DNA of 33,292 nucleotides from a virus. This document shows, piece after piece, positions 7,931 through 13,741 of this stretch. Position 1 is the first letter of the stretch; every line of letters starts with the position of its first letter. The notes beneath the pieces are model-generated. The model was not told the DNA's origin and ran no database searches. It was given only the letters and a program-made list of their open reading frames with translations. The position numbers and the translations under genes were made by a program. The stretch spans positions 1 to 33,292 of IMG/VR virus record IMGVR_UViG_3300028920_000188; one strand, 5' to 3'.

Positions 7931-8380
7931 GTGAAAGACTTACCGGAAAACGAACAAGCCACGCCACGAGTGCCCCGCAAGATAGGGCTGGCCGGTCACG
8001 TGTCTTTGACCCTCGGGCACTACGATGCCGATGGCGAACTAATCGCCGCCTTGCCGCCCGTGAGCGTTCCGGCTGAAGCGTTGCATCCCGACCTGTTCGC
8101 GGCCTTGGAGTCGGCGGCGGTCGAGTTTGTCCACCGCGCAAACGAGGTCAAGCGCATGGAGGCCGAACGCATACGGGCCGAACGCGAGGCGCAGCAGCGG
8201 GTACAGCAGGCGATGGCCGACACTCAGGCGGCGCTGAAGGCCACCCGCGCCGAGATCACCGCCGAGACTGGCCAACACCCGTTGAGCGATGACCCGCGTC
8301 TGGTGGCGCTCAGAGCACGCCGCAAGAAGATCCAAGAGTTACAGGAGGCATTCACGGCTGCCTTGGCTGAAGCCGAGTAA
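7931..8380 (+). CDS. Coiled-coil protein following the fibre gene
   Basis: 149 residues, GTG start preceded by GGAGGATAGGAGG (7915-7927). The first half is a small beta region (KIGLAGHVSLTLGHYDADGEL, residues 18-38). The second half (about 65-145) is a long charged helix rich in Arg, Glu and Ala with heptad-like spacing, predicted coiled coil. Its place directly after the fibre suggests a fibre assembly or accessory protein. I do not recognise the family and can see no catalytic residues. Confidence 0.55.
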   Translation: MKDLPENEQATPRVPRKIGLAGHVSLTLGHYDADGELIAALPPVSVPAEALHPDLFAALESAAVEFVHRANEVKRMEAERIRAEREAQQRVQQAMADTQAALKATRAEITAETGQHPLSDDPRLVALRARRKKIQELQEAFTAALAEAE

Positions 8381-8419
8381 CGCACTCAAGCGCCCGCTGG
8401 GCAAGGAAGGAGGGTCACA

Positions 8420-8704
8420 ATGGCAAAAGAAGGAAAGGACACAACGGAATTCCAGGTCGTCAAGCAGGTCGACTGGTTGGCCAAGGCGGCGATCGTTGTC
8501 GGCTCGCTGCTGGTTGCGCTGCCGGGGATCGTGGAAAAGTTCCCGATCGACAGCAAGGCCGCGATCTGGGGCGGCATCGCCCTCGCCGGCCTGGCACTGG
8601 TGGCCAAGGTGCTGTCGGCGCTGGGTTACACTACCAGCCGCACCCGGCTCAAGGAAGCCGACGCTGCCGCCAAGCTGCCGGACCCGCCGGCCGATGCTGG
8701 CTGA
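8420..8704 (+). CDS. Holin-like two-helix membrane protein
   Basis: 94 residues with a strong ribosome binding site (AAGGAAGGAGGG). Two hydrophobic segments can be seen at about residues 20-41 and 47-70, joined by a short charged turn (EKFPIDSKA), with a charged N-terminus and a basic then Pro-rich C-terminus. This layout, small size and position between fibre and a lipoprotein gene fit a holin, which permeabilises the inner membrane at lysis. The family is not certain from sequence. The 3' end overlaps the next start by 11 nt. Confidence 0.55.
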   Translation: MAKEGKDTTEFQVVKQVDWLAKAAIVVGSLLVALPGIVEKFPIDSKAAIWGGIALAGLALVAKVLSALGYTTSRTRLKEADAAAKLPDPPADAG

Positions 8705-8882
8705 AATCATCGGGCAGGTAGTGCGGGCGATCCTCGAGGCCCTGCTGCCCAACCTGGGGAGGTGGACCAGTGACACGATCGAAGACAGCGCTGCTCCTGC
8801 TACTGCTCGCGAGCGTCTGCTGCGCAGGCTGCGGCACGCGCGTCGTGATTGTGAAGCCAGGCGATCCGGTCCGGCTGCGTGA
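8694..8882 (+). CDS. Small protein overlapping the lysis lipoprotein gene
   Basis: 62 residues starting at the ATG inside the end of the holin-like gene. An amphipathic helix at the start (EIIGQVVRAILEALLP) is followed by a polar linker and an Arg-rich C-terminus. The last 113 nt are shared in another frame with the lipoprotein gene that starts at 8770. Nested or overlapping frames are typical of spanin pairs, in which an inner-membrane protein overlaps an outer-membrane lipoprotein. The N-terminal helix is short and only weakly hydrophobic, so assignment as an inner-membrane spanin is doubtful. Confidence 0.45.
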   Translation: MLAEIIGQVVRAILEALLPNLGRWTSDTIEDSAAPATARERLLRRLRHARRDCEARRSGPAA

Positions 8883-9009
8883 GCCGCTGCGCAACGTCAA
8901 GGTCTGGGCATACGACGGCAAGGGCCAGCTGGTGCCCGGGGTAGCAGACGAGATCGGTGCGGGTTGGTGGTGCATCGATACGATGGAGGCGATGGCGCCG
9001 GCCAAGTAG
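8770..9009 (+). CDS. Small lipoprotein, lysis-associated (outer spanin candidate)
   Basis: 79 residues, GTG start with GGGGAGGTGG (8757-8766) as binding site. A basic N-terminus (TRSK) and a leucine run lead to CCAGC, with Cys21 as the likely lipidated residue; the -3 position is Cys rather than the usual Leu, so the lipobox is near-canonical. The mature part is short and beta-like: VVIVKPGDPVRLREPLRNVKV, then a second strand pair and a WWC motif near the end. Placement after the holin-like gene suggests a role at the outer membrane during lysis. Alternative: a superinfection-related surface lipoprotein. Confidence 0.55.
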   Translation: MTRSKTALLLLLLASVCCAGCGTRVVIVKPGDPVRLREPLRNVKVWAYDGKGQLVPGVADEIGAGWWCIDTMEAMAPAK

Positions 9010-9023
9010 GTCGTCCGCCGACC
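9009..9023 (+). repeat. Dispersed 15-nt motif, copy 2 (exact)
   Basis: Exact GGTCGTCCGCCGACC beginning on the last base of the lipoprotein stop, in the convergent intergenic gap. Confidence 0.6.
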
Positions 9024-9070
9024 GCAATGATGGGAACCGGGTGCCGGGCGGTCCGGCATTCGTGAATGGG

Positions 9071-9104
9071 CAAGAGGCCGGCCTCTACCTGGGCCGGCCT
9101 CTTG
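9071..9104. terminator. Bidirectional terminator hairpin between convergent operons
   Basis: A 13-bp perfect stem: CAAGAGGCCGGCC (9071-9083) pairs with GGCCGGCCTCTTG (9092-9104), loop of 8 nt. It lies between the end of the rightward late genes (9009) and the end of the leftward operon (9131), the position of a shared terminator. No clear T-run flanks it on either side. Confidence 0.7.
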
Positions 9105-9130
9105 ACGTGTGTGGGGTAGGAAGGGCGGGG

Positions 9131-9553
9131 CTATTTCTCGGCGGTGGCCTCGTCGAGTTGCTTCTGCTGCTCCTCGAGCTTCGCGATCTGCTCGCGGAGC
9201 TCCGCGGCTTGGGCCTCGGCGCTCTTGAGCAGCTTGCGGTAGCGCCCGATCTCGAGCTCGGTGCGGGCCAGCTGCTGCCCGAGTCGCCAGGCGTTATATC
9301 CCGGGGTCGGCTTCTGCGGCAGCGGCTGGCCCTTGACCGTCAACCGGTGACCGTGTCCCAGGCAGGTCGGGCACCAGCGTCGGGAGGTGGTCTTGCCGCG
9401 TTTCCAGGTCCGGTAACCCAGGCCGCCGCAGTCGGCGCACTTGACGCGCACCGCCTCGACCGAAACCTTGCGGGCCTGCTCGCCGGCGCCGGCGGCGCAG
9501 ATCAGCACCGCGGCGGCCAGCGCTGCCGCCAGTATCATTCCTGCTCGTCTCAT
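9131..9553 (-). CDS. Secreted DnaJ-type zinc-finger / coiled-coil protein
   Basis: 140 residues on the minus strand, ATG preceded by AAGGAGG. Residues 1-24 form a signal peptide (MRRAGMILAAALAAAVLICA, then AGAGE). Residues 38-75 contain CADCGGLGY and CPTCLGHG, the CxxCxGxG pair that makes one DnaJ-type zinc site. Residues 95-140 form a coiled coil rich in Glu, Gln and Lys. The combination suggests a periplasmic, self-associating zinc protein. The start overlaps the stop of the membrane protein gene upstream (ATGA), so the two are one operon. Function unknown; an envelope role such as superinfection exclusion is a guess from secretion and opposite transcription. Confidence 0.7.
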   Translation of the reverse strand: MRRAGMILAAALAAAVLICAAGAGEQARKVSVEAVRVKCADCGGLGYRTWKRGKTTSRRWCPTCLGHGHRLTVKGQPLPQKPTPGYNAWRLGQQLARTELEIGRYRKLLKSAEAQAAELREQIAKLEEQQKQLDEATAEK

Positions 9554-9768
9554 CGATCGCCTCCTTGTCGAATACGCGAGGAGTCCGGCCGGTCCGGTCG
9601 CACGTCGACCGCGCCGCAGCCTCGCAGCCCTGAGATCACGATCGCGACCAGCGCGACCAGCACCAACAGGATCGCGGTGAGAGTGTGGCGGGTGTGGATC
9701 GTTTCGACCAGCAGCTTGCGCTGCAGGTCGATCTGGATCTCGCACTGTTCCTCGAGGTGCTTGTCCAT
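9550..9768 (-). CDS. Small single-span membrane protein
   Basis: 72 residues on the minus strand. I chose ATG 9768 (MDKHLEEQCE) because GGGAGAGGGA lies just upstream; a start 12 codons earlier lacks a binding site and would overlap the promoter start. A polar helix (residues 1-25) precedes a hydrophobic segment at about 27-46 (LTAILLVLVALVAIVISGL), followed by a polar, Asp/Arg-rich tail. It is the first gene of the leftward two-gene operon and overlaps the next gene by 4 nt. Function unknown. Confidence 0.65.
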   Translation of the reverse strand: MDKHLEEQCEIQIDLQRKLLVETIHTRHTLTAILLVLVALVAIVISGLRGCGAVDVRPDRPDSSRIRQGGDR

Positions 9769-9795
9769 TCCCTCTCCCCAGGTCCTGCCGCAAAC

Positions 9796-9824
9796 AGTAT
9801 ACACGATGCCCGCGGCCTGGCCAA
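9796..9824 (-). promoter_or_regulatory. Leftward sigma-70-type promoter
   Basis: On the minus strand TTGGCC (9824-9819), 17-nt spacer, TATACT (9801-9796). The start of transcription would be near 9788, about 20 nt before the ATG at 9768. It drives the two-gene minus operon. Confidence 0.6.
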
Positions 9825-9826
9825 CC

Positions 9827-9839
9827 GATTACAGGAATC
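9827..9839. promoter_or_regulatory. Possible operator, imperfect palindrome
   Basis: GATTACAGGAATC has GATT/AATC arms plus an inner C:G pair and lies 2 nt upstream of the -35 of the leftward promoter. A regulator site is possible; no copy elsewhere was found by eye. Confidence 0.3.
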
Positions 9840-10005
9840 ACCCGCCGGCGTAATGGCCCGGGCGGTCTGCTGGCTGCCTCCTGGCGCCGCTGTAGTCGCC
9901 CAGGAGCGACGATCGGGGGCCGCCGCGACACTCTGGACCCTCGCCTCCCAGGGCCCTGCGTAACCGGCGCAATAAGGCGGCTTGTCATTTTCGCAAAAAT
10001 AGGGA

Positions 10006-10036
10006 TTGACGGGATCGGTCGCGCCGGTAATATACT
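10006..10036 (+). promoter_or_regulatory. Rightward early sigma-70-type promoter
   Basis: TTGACG (10006-10011), 16-nt spacer, TAATAT (10028-10033); an overlapping TATACT (10031-10036) gives a 19-nt spacer. Transcription would begin near 10040. The -10 abuts one arm of the ACCGGCGC inverted pair, so a repressor could act here. Confidence 0.7.
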
Positions 10037-10040
10037 CCCA

Positions 10041-10143
10041 GCGGGCGAGAGGACAAGAGATGATCAAGGCATACAGCAACGGCAGGGCGGTCTCGGTGGG
10101 GCGTGGTCGCCATAATTGCGCGCAACGCGCACCTCTCGCCCGC
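10041..10143 (+). ncRNA. Structured leader RNA closed by a 12-bp stem
   Basis: GCGGGCGAGAGG (10041-10052) is perfectly complementary to CCTCTCGCCCGC (10132-10143). The first arm begins at the predicted transcription start. Inside lies a hairpin TGCGCG-CAA-CGCGCA (6-bp stem). A segment GGCGTGG just upstream of that hairpin can also pair with CCACGCC at about 10158-10164, which would compete with the closed form. An untranslated regulatory leader is likely; an antitermination RNA or attenuator is inference. Confidence 0.4.
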
Positions 10144-10513
10144 TGCGGGAAGGGGTGGCCACGCCTTGCCGGGCTCGCCTGCCTATCGGACGGCCGAGCG
10201 CTATACAAGCCAGCACTTCCATCCTTGCCAACGCAACATAACATATATTACACACGAGTATATGATATTGGGGTATGCTTTCGCGCGCTGGCGGGGCATA
10301 ACGCACTAAATCGAGGTGTAAATGGTGCACCCGCGCACTGTTGCGGTGCACTTGACTGGGGAGCCCTTGCAGGTCGGCGCCTCCCGGGGTCCGGTGGCCC
10401 GCACGGGGTTGACGGGGTTCCTGGGCTGGCCGGCGCCGGCCTGCAGGGGCGTATCTGTTTCGGGGGCACCTGGCGCGATTGGCGGCGCGCCTGGGCGCTG
10501 CCCGGCTGACCGG

Positions 10514-10542
10514 GGCGAGCTCAGCGTCGAGCTGGGCTCGCC
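10514..10542 (+). terminator. Attenuator-like hairpin before first early gene
   Basis: GGCGAGCTCAGC (10514-10525) pairs with GCTGGGCTCGCC (10531-10542), 12 bp including one G:T wobble, loop GTCGA. It is followed by TCATTACC and then the ribosome binding site of the gene at 10565. It could end the leader transcript or protect the downstream mRNA. Confidence 0.45.
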
Positions 10543-10564
10543 TCATTACCTGGGGAGGCAGCAA

Positions 10565-11050
10565 ATGGACCAGACTACGATGCAGCAGCAGCTGCAACCA
10601 TATCCAGAGGCAGAGGCAGGGAGCGGCGGCACGATCGGGACCAACGAGGAGGAGGACCTGGCCGACCAGGCCCGGCCGCAGCCCGGCGGCGTCCAGCTCC
10701 AGGAGCTACATCGGGCCTATCTGGCTTACCGTGACTCGGAGGTAAAGGTTACGACGACCAGCCCGCAGGACGTCGCGGATATCGCCTTGAGGTTGCAGGC
10801 CGTGGCGACCTTTGTGCATGACGCTCGCGGCGACGCTCCGCCGGAGTACTCGGTCGGCACCGCCGAGACCATTCTGCCCTGGGCCTGCGACCTGCTGCGG
10901 ATGGCGGCGCTGCGGATCGACTCGCTGGCGCCCAGGCGGGGCGCGCCGGCGAAGCTGACCGGGGAGGCGCGCCTGCGCCTGCTGCTCGACGCCCAGCACT
11001 TGATGATCGTGGCCGACCGGCTGCGCGCCGTGGCGGAGGGCCGGGCTTGA
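10565..11050 (+). CDS. First early protein, unknown function
   Basis: 161 residues, ATG preceded by GGGGAGG (10552-10558). The first 50 residues are Gln/Glu/Gly-rich and disordered; the rest is helical, with a segment around residues 60-100 (VKVTTTSPQDVADIALRLQ) and a C-terminal helix pair ending LLLDAQHLMIVADRLRAVAEGRA. No motif is recognised. The stop overlaps the TTG start of the next gene (TTGA). A longer form from ATG 10322 is in frame, but it would run through the hairpin at 10514-10542 and has a poorly spaced binding site. Confidence 0.6.
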   Translation: MDQTTMQQQLQPYPEAEAGSGGTIGTNEEEDLADQARPQPGGVQLQELHRAYLAYRDSEVKVTTTSPQDVADIALRLQAVATFVHDARGDAPPEYSVGTAETILPWACDLLRMAALRIDSLAPRRGAPAKLTGEARLRLLLDAQHLMIVADRLRAVAEGRA

Positions 11051-11295
11051 CCTGCCGGCAGTGCGGCGGCCGACTGACCGAGAGGGAGGCGCGGCTATTC
11101 GGTGAGCAGTGCCAGCACTGCCGCGCGGTCGAGGCCTCGATCGTGCACCAGGTCAAGGCGCCGCGCGACCTGGCCGGCGAGGTCTGCGTCGCGTCGATGG
11201 TTGTCGCCGGGAGCGTCCTGGGCCTGGCCCTGGTTGTGGCCCTGGCGCTCGTGGCCGCCTGGTTGGTCGGCGGCTGTCCGGAGGTGAGCTGGTGA
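11047..11295 (+). CDS. Zinc-ribbon plus one-span membrane protein
   Basis: 82 residues starting at TTG, overlapping the previous stop by 4 nt. Cys3, Cys6, Cys22 and Cys25 (CRQC ... CQHC) form a zinc-ribbon. Residues 47-74 are strongly hydrophobic (VASMVVAGSVLGLALVVALA). The zinc end probably faces the cytoplasm. Function unknown. It overlaps the next gene by 4 nt, so it belongs to the early operon. Confidence 0.6.
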   Translation: MTCRQCGGRLTEREARLFGEQCQHCRAVEASIVHQVKAPRDLAGEVCVASMVVAGSVLGLALVVALALVAAWLVGGCPEVSW

Positions 11296-11687
11296 CAGAG
11301 ATGCTATCCGAGACCTTGACGACCAGGCAGGTCGCGCAGCTGGCGCGGCTCGCCGAGGGAACGGTCCGCTCGCACGTCTGGCAGCACCGGGTGACCGGCG
11401 GCCGGCTCGGCCTGCGCAAGCGCCGGCTGGGCAGCCGGGTGCTACACCTGGCCGACGTCCTGGATTGGTTGGACCGCATCGGGCGCTTGCCGGCAACGCT
11501 GCGGCCGCGGCTGCAGCAGTACCTCGAGGCCGGCGAGGTCGTCCGCCGATCGCAGCGGGGGCGGCCTCGTGAGCTCCGCGGAGATCCAGGAGCTGCGCGA
11601 CGAGCTGGCCAGGCTGCTCGCCTTTGTGGGGCCGGCGCCGTCGAGCGAGAGCCACGCGCATCACATCAACGAGATCCGCGACGATAA
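11292..11687 (+). CDS. Helix-turn-helix DNA-binding protein (MerR/excisionase-like)
   Basis: 131 residues, GTG start with GGAGGTGAG (11279-11287). Residues 10-57 form a compact HTH: LTTRQVAQLARLAEGTVRSH, a wing-like basic turn GLRKRRLGSRV, then LADVLDWLDR, the layout of excisionase or MerR-type HTH_17 domains. The tail after about residue 90 is Arg/Gly-rich and overlaps the next gene by 119 nt, so this tail may be a shadow of that frame and the domain proper is the first ~90 residues. Likely a transcription regulator or excisionase-like accessory protein; no integrase is visible. Confidence 0.55.
   Translation: MTEMLSETLTTRQVAQLARLAEGTVRSHVWQHRVTGGRLGLRKRRLGSRVLHLADVLDWLDRIGRLPATLRPRLQQYLEAGEVVRRSQRGRPRELRGDPGAARRAGQAARLCGAGAVEREPRASHQRDPRR
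11537..11551 (+). repeat. Dispersed 15-nt motif, copy 3 (14/15)
   Basis: GGTCGTCCGCCGATC inside the HTH gene, encoding V-V-R-R-S in that frame. Confidence 0.5.
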
Positions 11688-11793
11688 CCGGCTCGACAAT
11701 CTGCGCTGGGAGAAATCGGTCAACCAGTGGGCGCCCAGCTACTACGAGCGGGAGGCTGAGGTCTACGAGCAGGAGGAGGAGGCTTATGGCTGA
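11569..11793 (+). CDS. HNH-endonuclease remnant
   Basis: 74 residues, GTG start within the HTH gene tail, in another frame. Residues 17-50 read AFVGPAPSSESHAHHINEIR then DDNRLDNLRW, the second half of an HNH_3 domain (HHIN..xDNRxxNLxW). The expected upstream part (an HRLV-type first His region) is missing; in its place is a short helix EIQELRDELARLL. So the active site is likely incomplete and this is probably a decayed homing-type endonuclease or a co-opted DNA-binding scrap. The C-terminus is acidic. It overlaps the next gene by 8 nt, so translation may be preserved. Confidence 0.5.
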   Translation: MSSAEIQELRDELARLLAFVGPAPSSESHAHHINEIRDDNRLDNLRWEKSVNQWAPSYYEREAEVYEQEEEAYG

Positions 11794-11974
11794 GAAGGCA
11801 CGGCGCTGCGCCTGGCCGCGGTGCCGGCAGAGGGACGACGGCGATGGCATAGTCGTCCTGGGGACGTTCCTCTGCAACCGGCACTGGAGCAGATACGCGG
11901 AGCTGCCGATCGGGGAGGGCCGAAAGAAGATCGGCCTGGCGCCGCCGGCCCGGCAGGACCGCAGGGAGGTGTAG
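11786..11974 (+). CDS. Small zinc-finger protein
   Basis: 62 residues, ATG preceded by GGAGGAGGAGG (11772-11782). Cys8 and Cys13 (CAWPRC) with Cys30 and His33 (CNRHW) form a CxxxxC-x16-CxxH zinc site. The remainder is basic. It overlaps the HNH remnant by 8 nt and is followed after 4 nt by the ParB-like gene, so it is in the same operon. Function unknown. Confidence 0.55.
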   Translation: MAEKARRCAWPRCRQRDDGDGIVVLGTFLCNRHWSRYAELPIGEGRKKIGLAPPARQDRREV

Positions 11975-11978
11975 GTTG

Positions 11979-13505
11979 GTGACTCAAGTGCTGCAGGTTG
12001 ATGTCAAGCGATTGCGGAGCAAGAACGTCCGAAAGCATTTCGACCCGGAGCGACTCGAGCAGCTCGCGGCGCAGATCAAGGCGCACGGGGTGCTCGAGCC
12101 GTTGATCGTGCAGAAGGTGAAGGGCAACGGCAGTCTCGAGATCGTCGCCGGGGAGCGGCGCTGGCGCGCTGCGAAGCTGGCCGGCCTGGCCAAGGTGCCG
12201 TGCCTGGACCAGGGTGCTCTGAGCGAGCTGGACCGGCTCCGGATCCAGGCCAGCGAGAACCTGGGCCGCGAGGACCTGACGCCGCTGGAGGAGGGGGAGA
12301 TCTACGAGCAGCTGCTCGGCGCCGGGATGAAGGTCGAGGACCTCTGCAAGGAATTCGGCAGGTCCAAGACCTACGTCAACGATCGGCGCCGCCTGGCGGG
12401 GATGCCGGCGCCGGTGCTCGACCTGGTCAAGCGCGACAAGATCACGATCACGCACGCGCAGGCCCTGGTCGGGCTCGGCGAGCGCCGGCAGACTGAGCTC
12501 GCCCAGAAGGCCGCCGCCGAGCAGCTGACGCCAGGCGAGCTCCGGGAAGTGCTCACGCGGCGCAAGGTCTACCTCCGGCTGCCCGACTTCACCAAGCTCA
12601 AGGCCAAGCTCGGTTCGGGGCACCCGCTGAGCACCTGCGCAACGTGCGAGAAGGTCGTCGCGGGGTGCAAGGTCTCGGGATGGGAGTCCGGTTGTCCCTG
12701 GTCCTGGAACGGGTTTGGCCCGGCGCCGATTAAGTGCCGGGCGCGCAAAAGCAGCTGCAAGACGGTCGCGCTTTGTCCCGATGGCGAGTGCCGGGCGATG
12801 AAGGCCCGCCAACTGGTGCAGGATTACAAGGCGCGGAACCCGGAGCACACCAAGCTGCGCGCAAAGCAGTTTGGCCAGGAGGGCAGGGAGCCCTGGCACA
12901 ACGAGTACAACGGGCGATCGAAGTACTGCCGGCAATGCTCGCACGCCTCGCGATGGTTGGAAGTGGATTGGCGGGGGGTGCATTTGCGCGGCGGGTGCGG
13001 AGCGCAAAACTGTCCTGGGAGCAAGTGCAAGGACCCGGCCAAGTACATCAAGGCAGCCAAGAACGCGGACGAGGTCGGCGAGCTCAATCGGCAGCGCGAG
13101 GCCGAGAGGGAGAAGAAACGCCAGGCGCAGATCCGGGAGCTCTCGGATCAACTGCCCGCGGTTGGCGCGGCAGCGCTGGATCGAGCGTTGACGCCCAACG
13201 ACTGGAAGGCGATAGGCAAGGCATTCCTGGGCTACCAGGAAAAGAAGAGTCCGGAGGCGCGCTTCCTGGCGCGTTTGAAGCTCAAGACCGCGGACCTGGA
13301 AAGCGGGCGCTGGCCGAAGAATTGGAGCGTCGAGAAGCGGATCAAGACGCTGGTCGTCTATCGGGCGATATCGCGCGCCACGCGGGGATGGGACGCAACG
13401 CCAAAGGGCATCGGCAGCTTGATCCGCGAGCTGGGCGGCAAGGCCAAGGCGCCGCCCAAGCCCAAGCCCAGGGCCAGGAAGGCCAAGCTTAGGCTCAAGA
13501 AGTAG
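11979..13505 (+). CDS. ParB-like protein with Cys-rich insertion
   Basis: 508 residues. I chose GTG 11979 over TTG 11976 because AGGGAGGTG (11963-11971) is better spaced. Residues 18-75 are a ParB N-terminal domain; GERRWRAA (58-65) is the box that binds CTP in ParB proteins. ENLGREDLTPLEEGEIYEQL (93-112) leads into an HTH at about 118-138 (KVEDLCKEFGRSKTYVNDRR), the parS-binding unit. Residues ~205-345 contain about 15 Cys and several His in clusters (CATCEKV, CRQCSHA, CGAQNCPGSKC), a probable zinc domain seldom found in chromosomal ParB. The end is Lys/Pro-rich. No ParA is encoded nearby. Possible roles: plasmid-like maintenance, genome compaction or gene regulation. Confidence 0.75.
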   Translation: MTQVLQVDVKRLRSKNVRKHFDPERLEQLAAQIKAHGVLEPLIVQKVKGNGSLEIVAGERRWRAAKLAGLAKVPCLDQGALSELDRLRIQASENLGREDLTPLEEGEIYEQLLGAGMKVEDLCKEFGRSKTYVNDRRRLAGMPAPVLDLVKRDKITITHAQALVGLGERRQTELAQKAAAEQLTPGELREVLTRRKVYLRLPDFTKLKAKLGSGHPLSTCATCEKVVAGCKVSGWESGCPWSWNGFGPAPIKCRARKSSCKTVALCPDGECRAMKARQLVQDYKARNPEHTKLRAKQFGQEGREPWHNEYNGRSKYCRQCSHASRWLEVDWRGVHLRGGCGAQNCPGSKCKDPAKYIKAAKNADEVGELNRQREAEREKKRQAQIRELSDQLPAVGAAALDRALTPNDWKAIGKAFLGYQEKKSPEARFLARLKLKTADLESGRWPKNWSVEKRIKTLVVYRAISRATRGWDATPKGIGSLIRELGGKAKAPPKPKPRARKAKLRLKK

Positions 13506-13519
13506 GTCGGCGGGCGACA
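13505..13519 (-). repeat. Dispersed 15-nt motif, copy 4 (13/15)
   Basis: Minus-strand variant directly at the end of the ParB-like gene, overlapping the last base of its stop codon. Confidence 0.4.
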
Positions 13520-13741
13520 GTGAAGACCGGCGCGCTGGACCTGCCTCCCGATGCGTTCCCGCGGTCGGAGCGGGTGCTCCGGCGCCGGCTGCGCAACGCA
13601 TTCCGCAACATGGGATACCCGGTGCCTCGGGATCTGGCGGAATGGGAGACGGCCAGGATGCGCGCTGTCTGGGTCAAGCTGATCAAGGGGCGGGCGCAGC
13701 GGAGAGAGGAGGATCCAGCTGATGGATACGCGGACGGGTGA
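13520..13741 (+). CDS. Small basic protein, unknown
   Basis: 73 residues, GTG start 14 nt after the ParB-like stop. Two helices with many Arg and Lys (SERVLRRRLRNAFRNMGY and AEWETARMRAVWVKLIKG) may bind nucleic acid. No family recognised. The end overlaps the next gene by 20 nt. Confidence 0.5.
   Translation: MKTGALDLPPDAFPRSERVLRRRLRNAFRNMGYPVPRDLAEWETARMRAVWVKLIKGRAQRREEDPADGYADG

Larger units (their letters stand above)
9769..10564. promoter_or_regulatory. Divergent early control region, no confident gene
   Basis: About 800 bases between the leftward operon and the first rightward gene. It holds promoters on both strands, an inverted pair ACCGGCGC (9963-9970) / GCGCCGGT (10021-10028) flanking the -35 and touching the -10 of the rightward promoter, a structured leader (10041-10143), an AT-rich island (10231-10285) in otherwise GC-rich DNA with CATATA/TATATG arms, a 14-bp palindrome GGCCGGCGCCGGCC (10428-10441) and a terminator-like hairpin (10514-10542). 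A 149-codon frame from ATG 10060 and an in-frame extension of the next gene from ATG 10322 exist but look non-coding. Confidence 0.55.

Noticed and set aside
10060-10509. A 149-codon frame in the early control region starting near the promoter
   Set aside because: The start lies within the structured leader, the translation is Gly/Pro/Ala/Arg-rich without domains, and it crosses the AT-rich island and palindromes.
11784-13601. A 605-codon open frame on the minus strand opposite the ParB-like gene
   Set aside because: High GC leaves few stops in the antisense frame; the + strand has clear ParB motifs and good ribosome binding sites, and the antisense product is Leu/Arg/Ala-rich with no motif.
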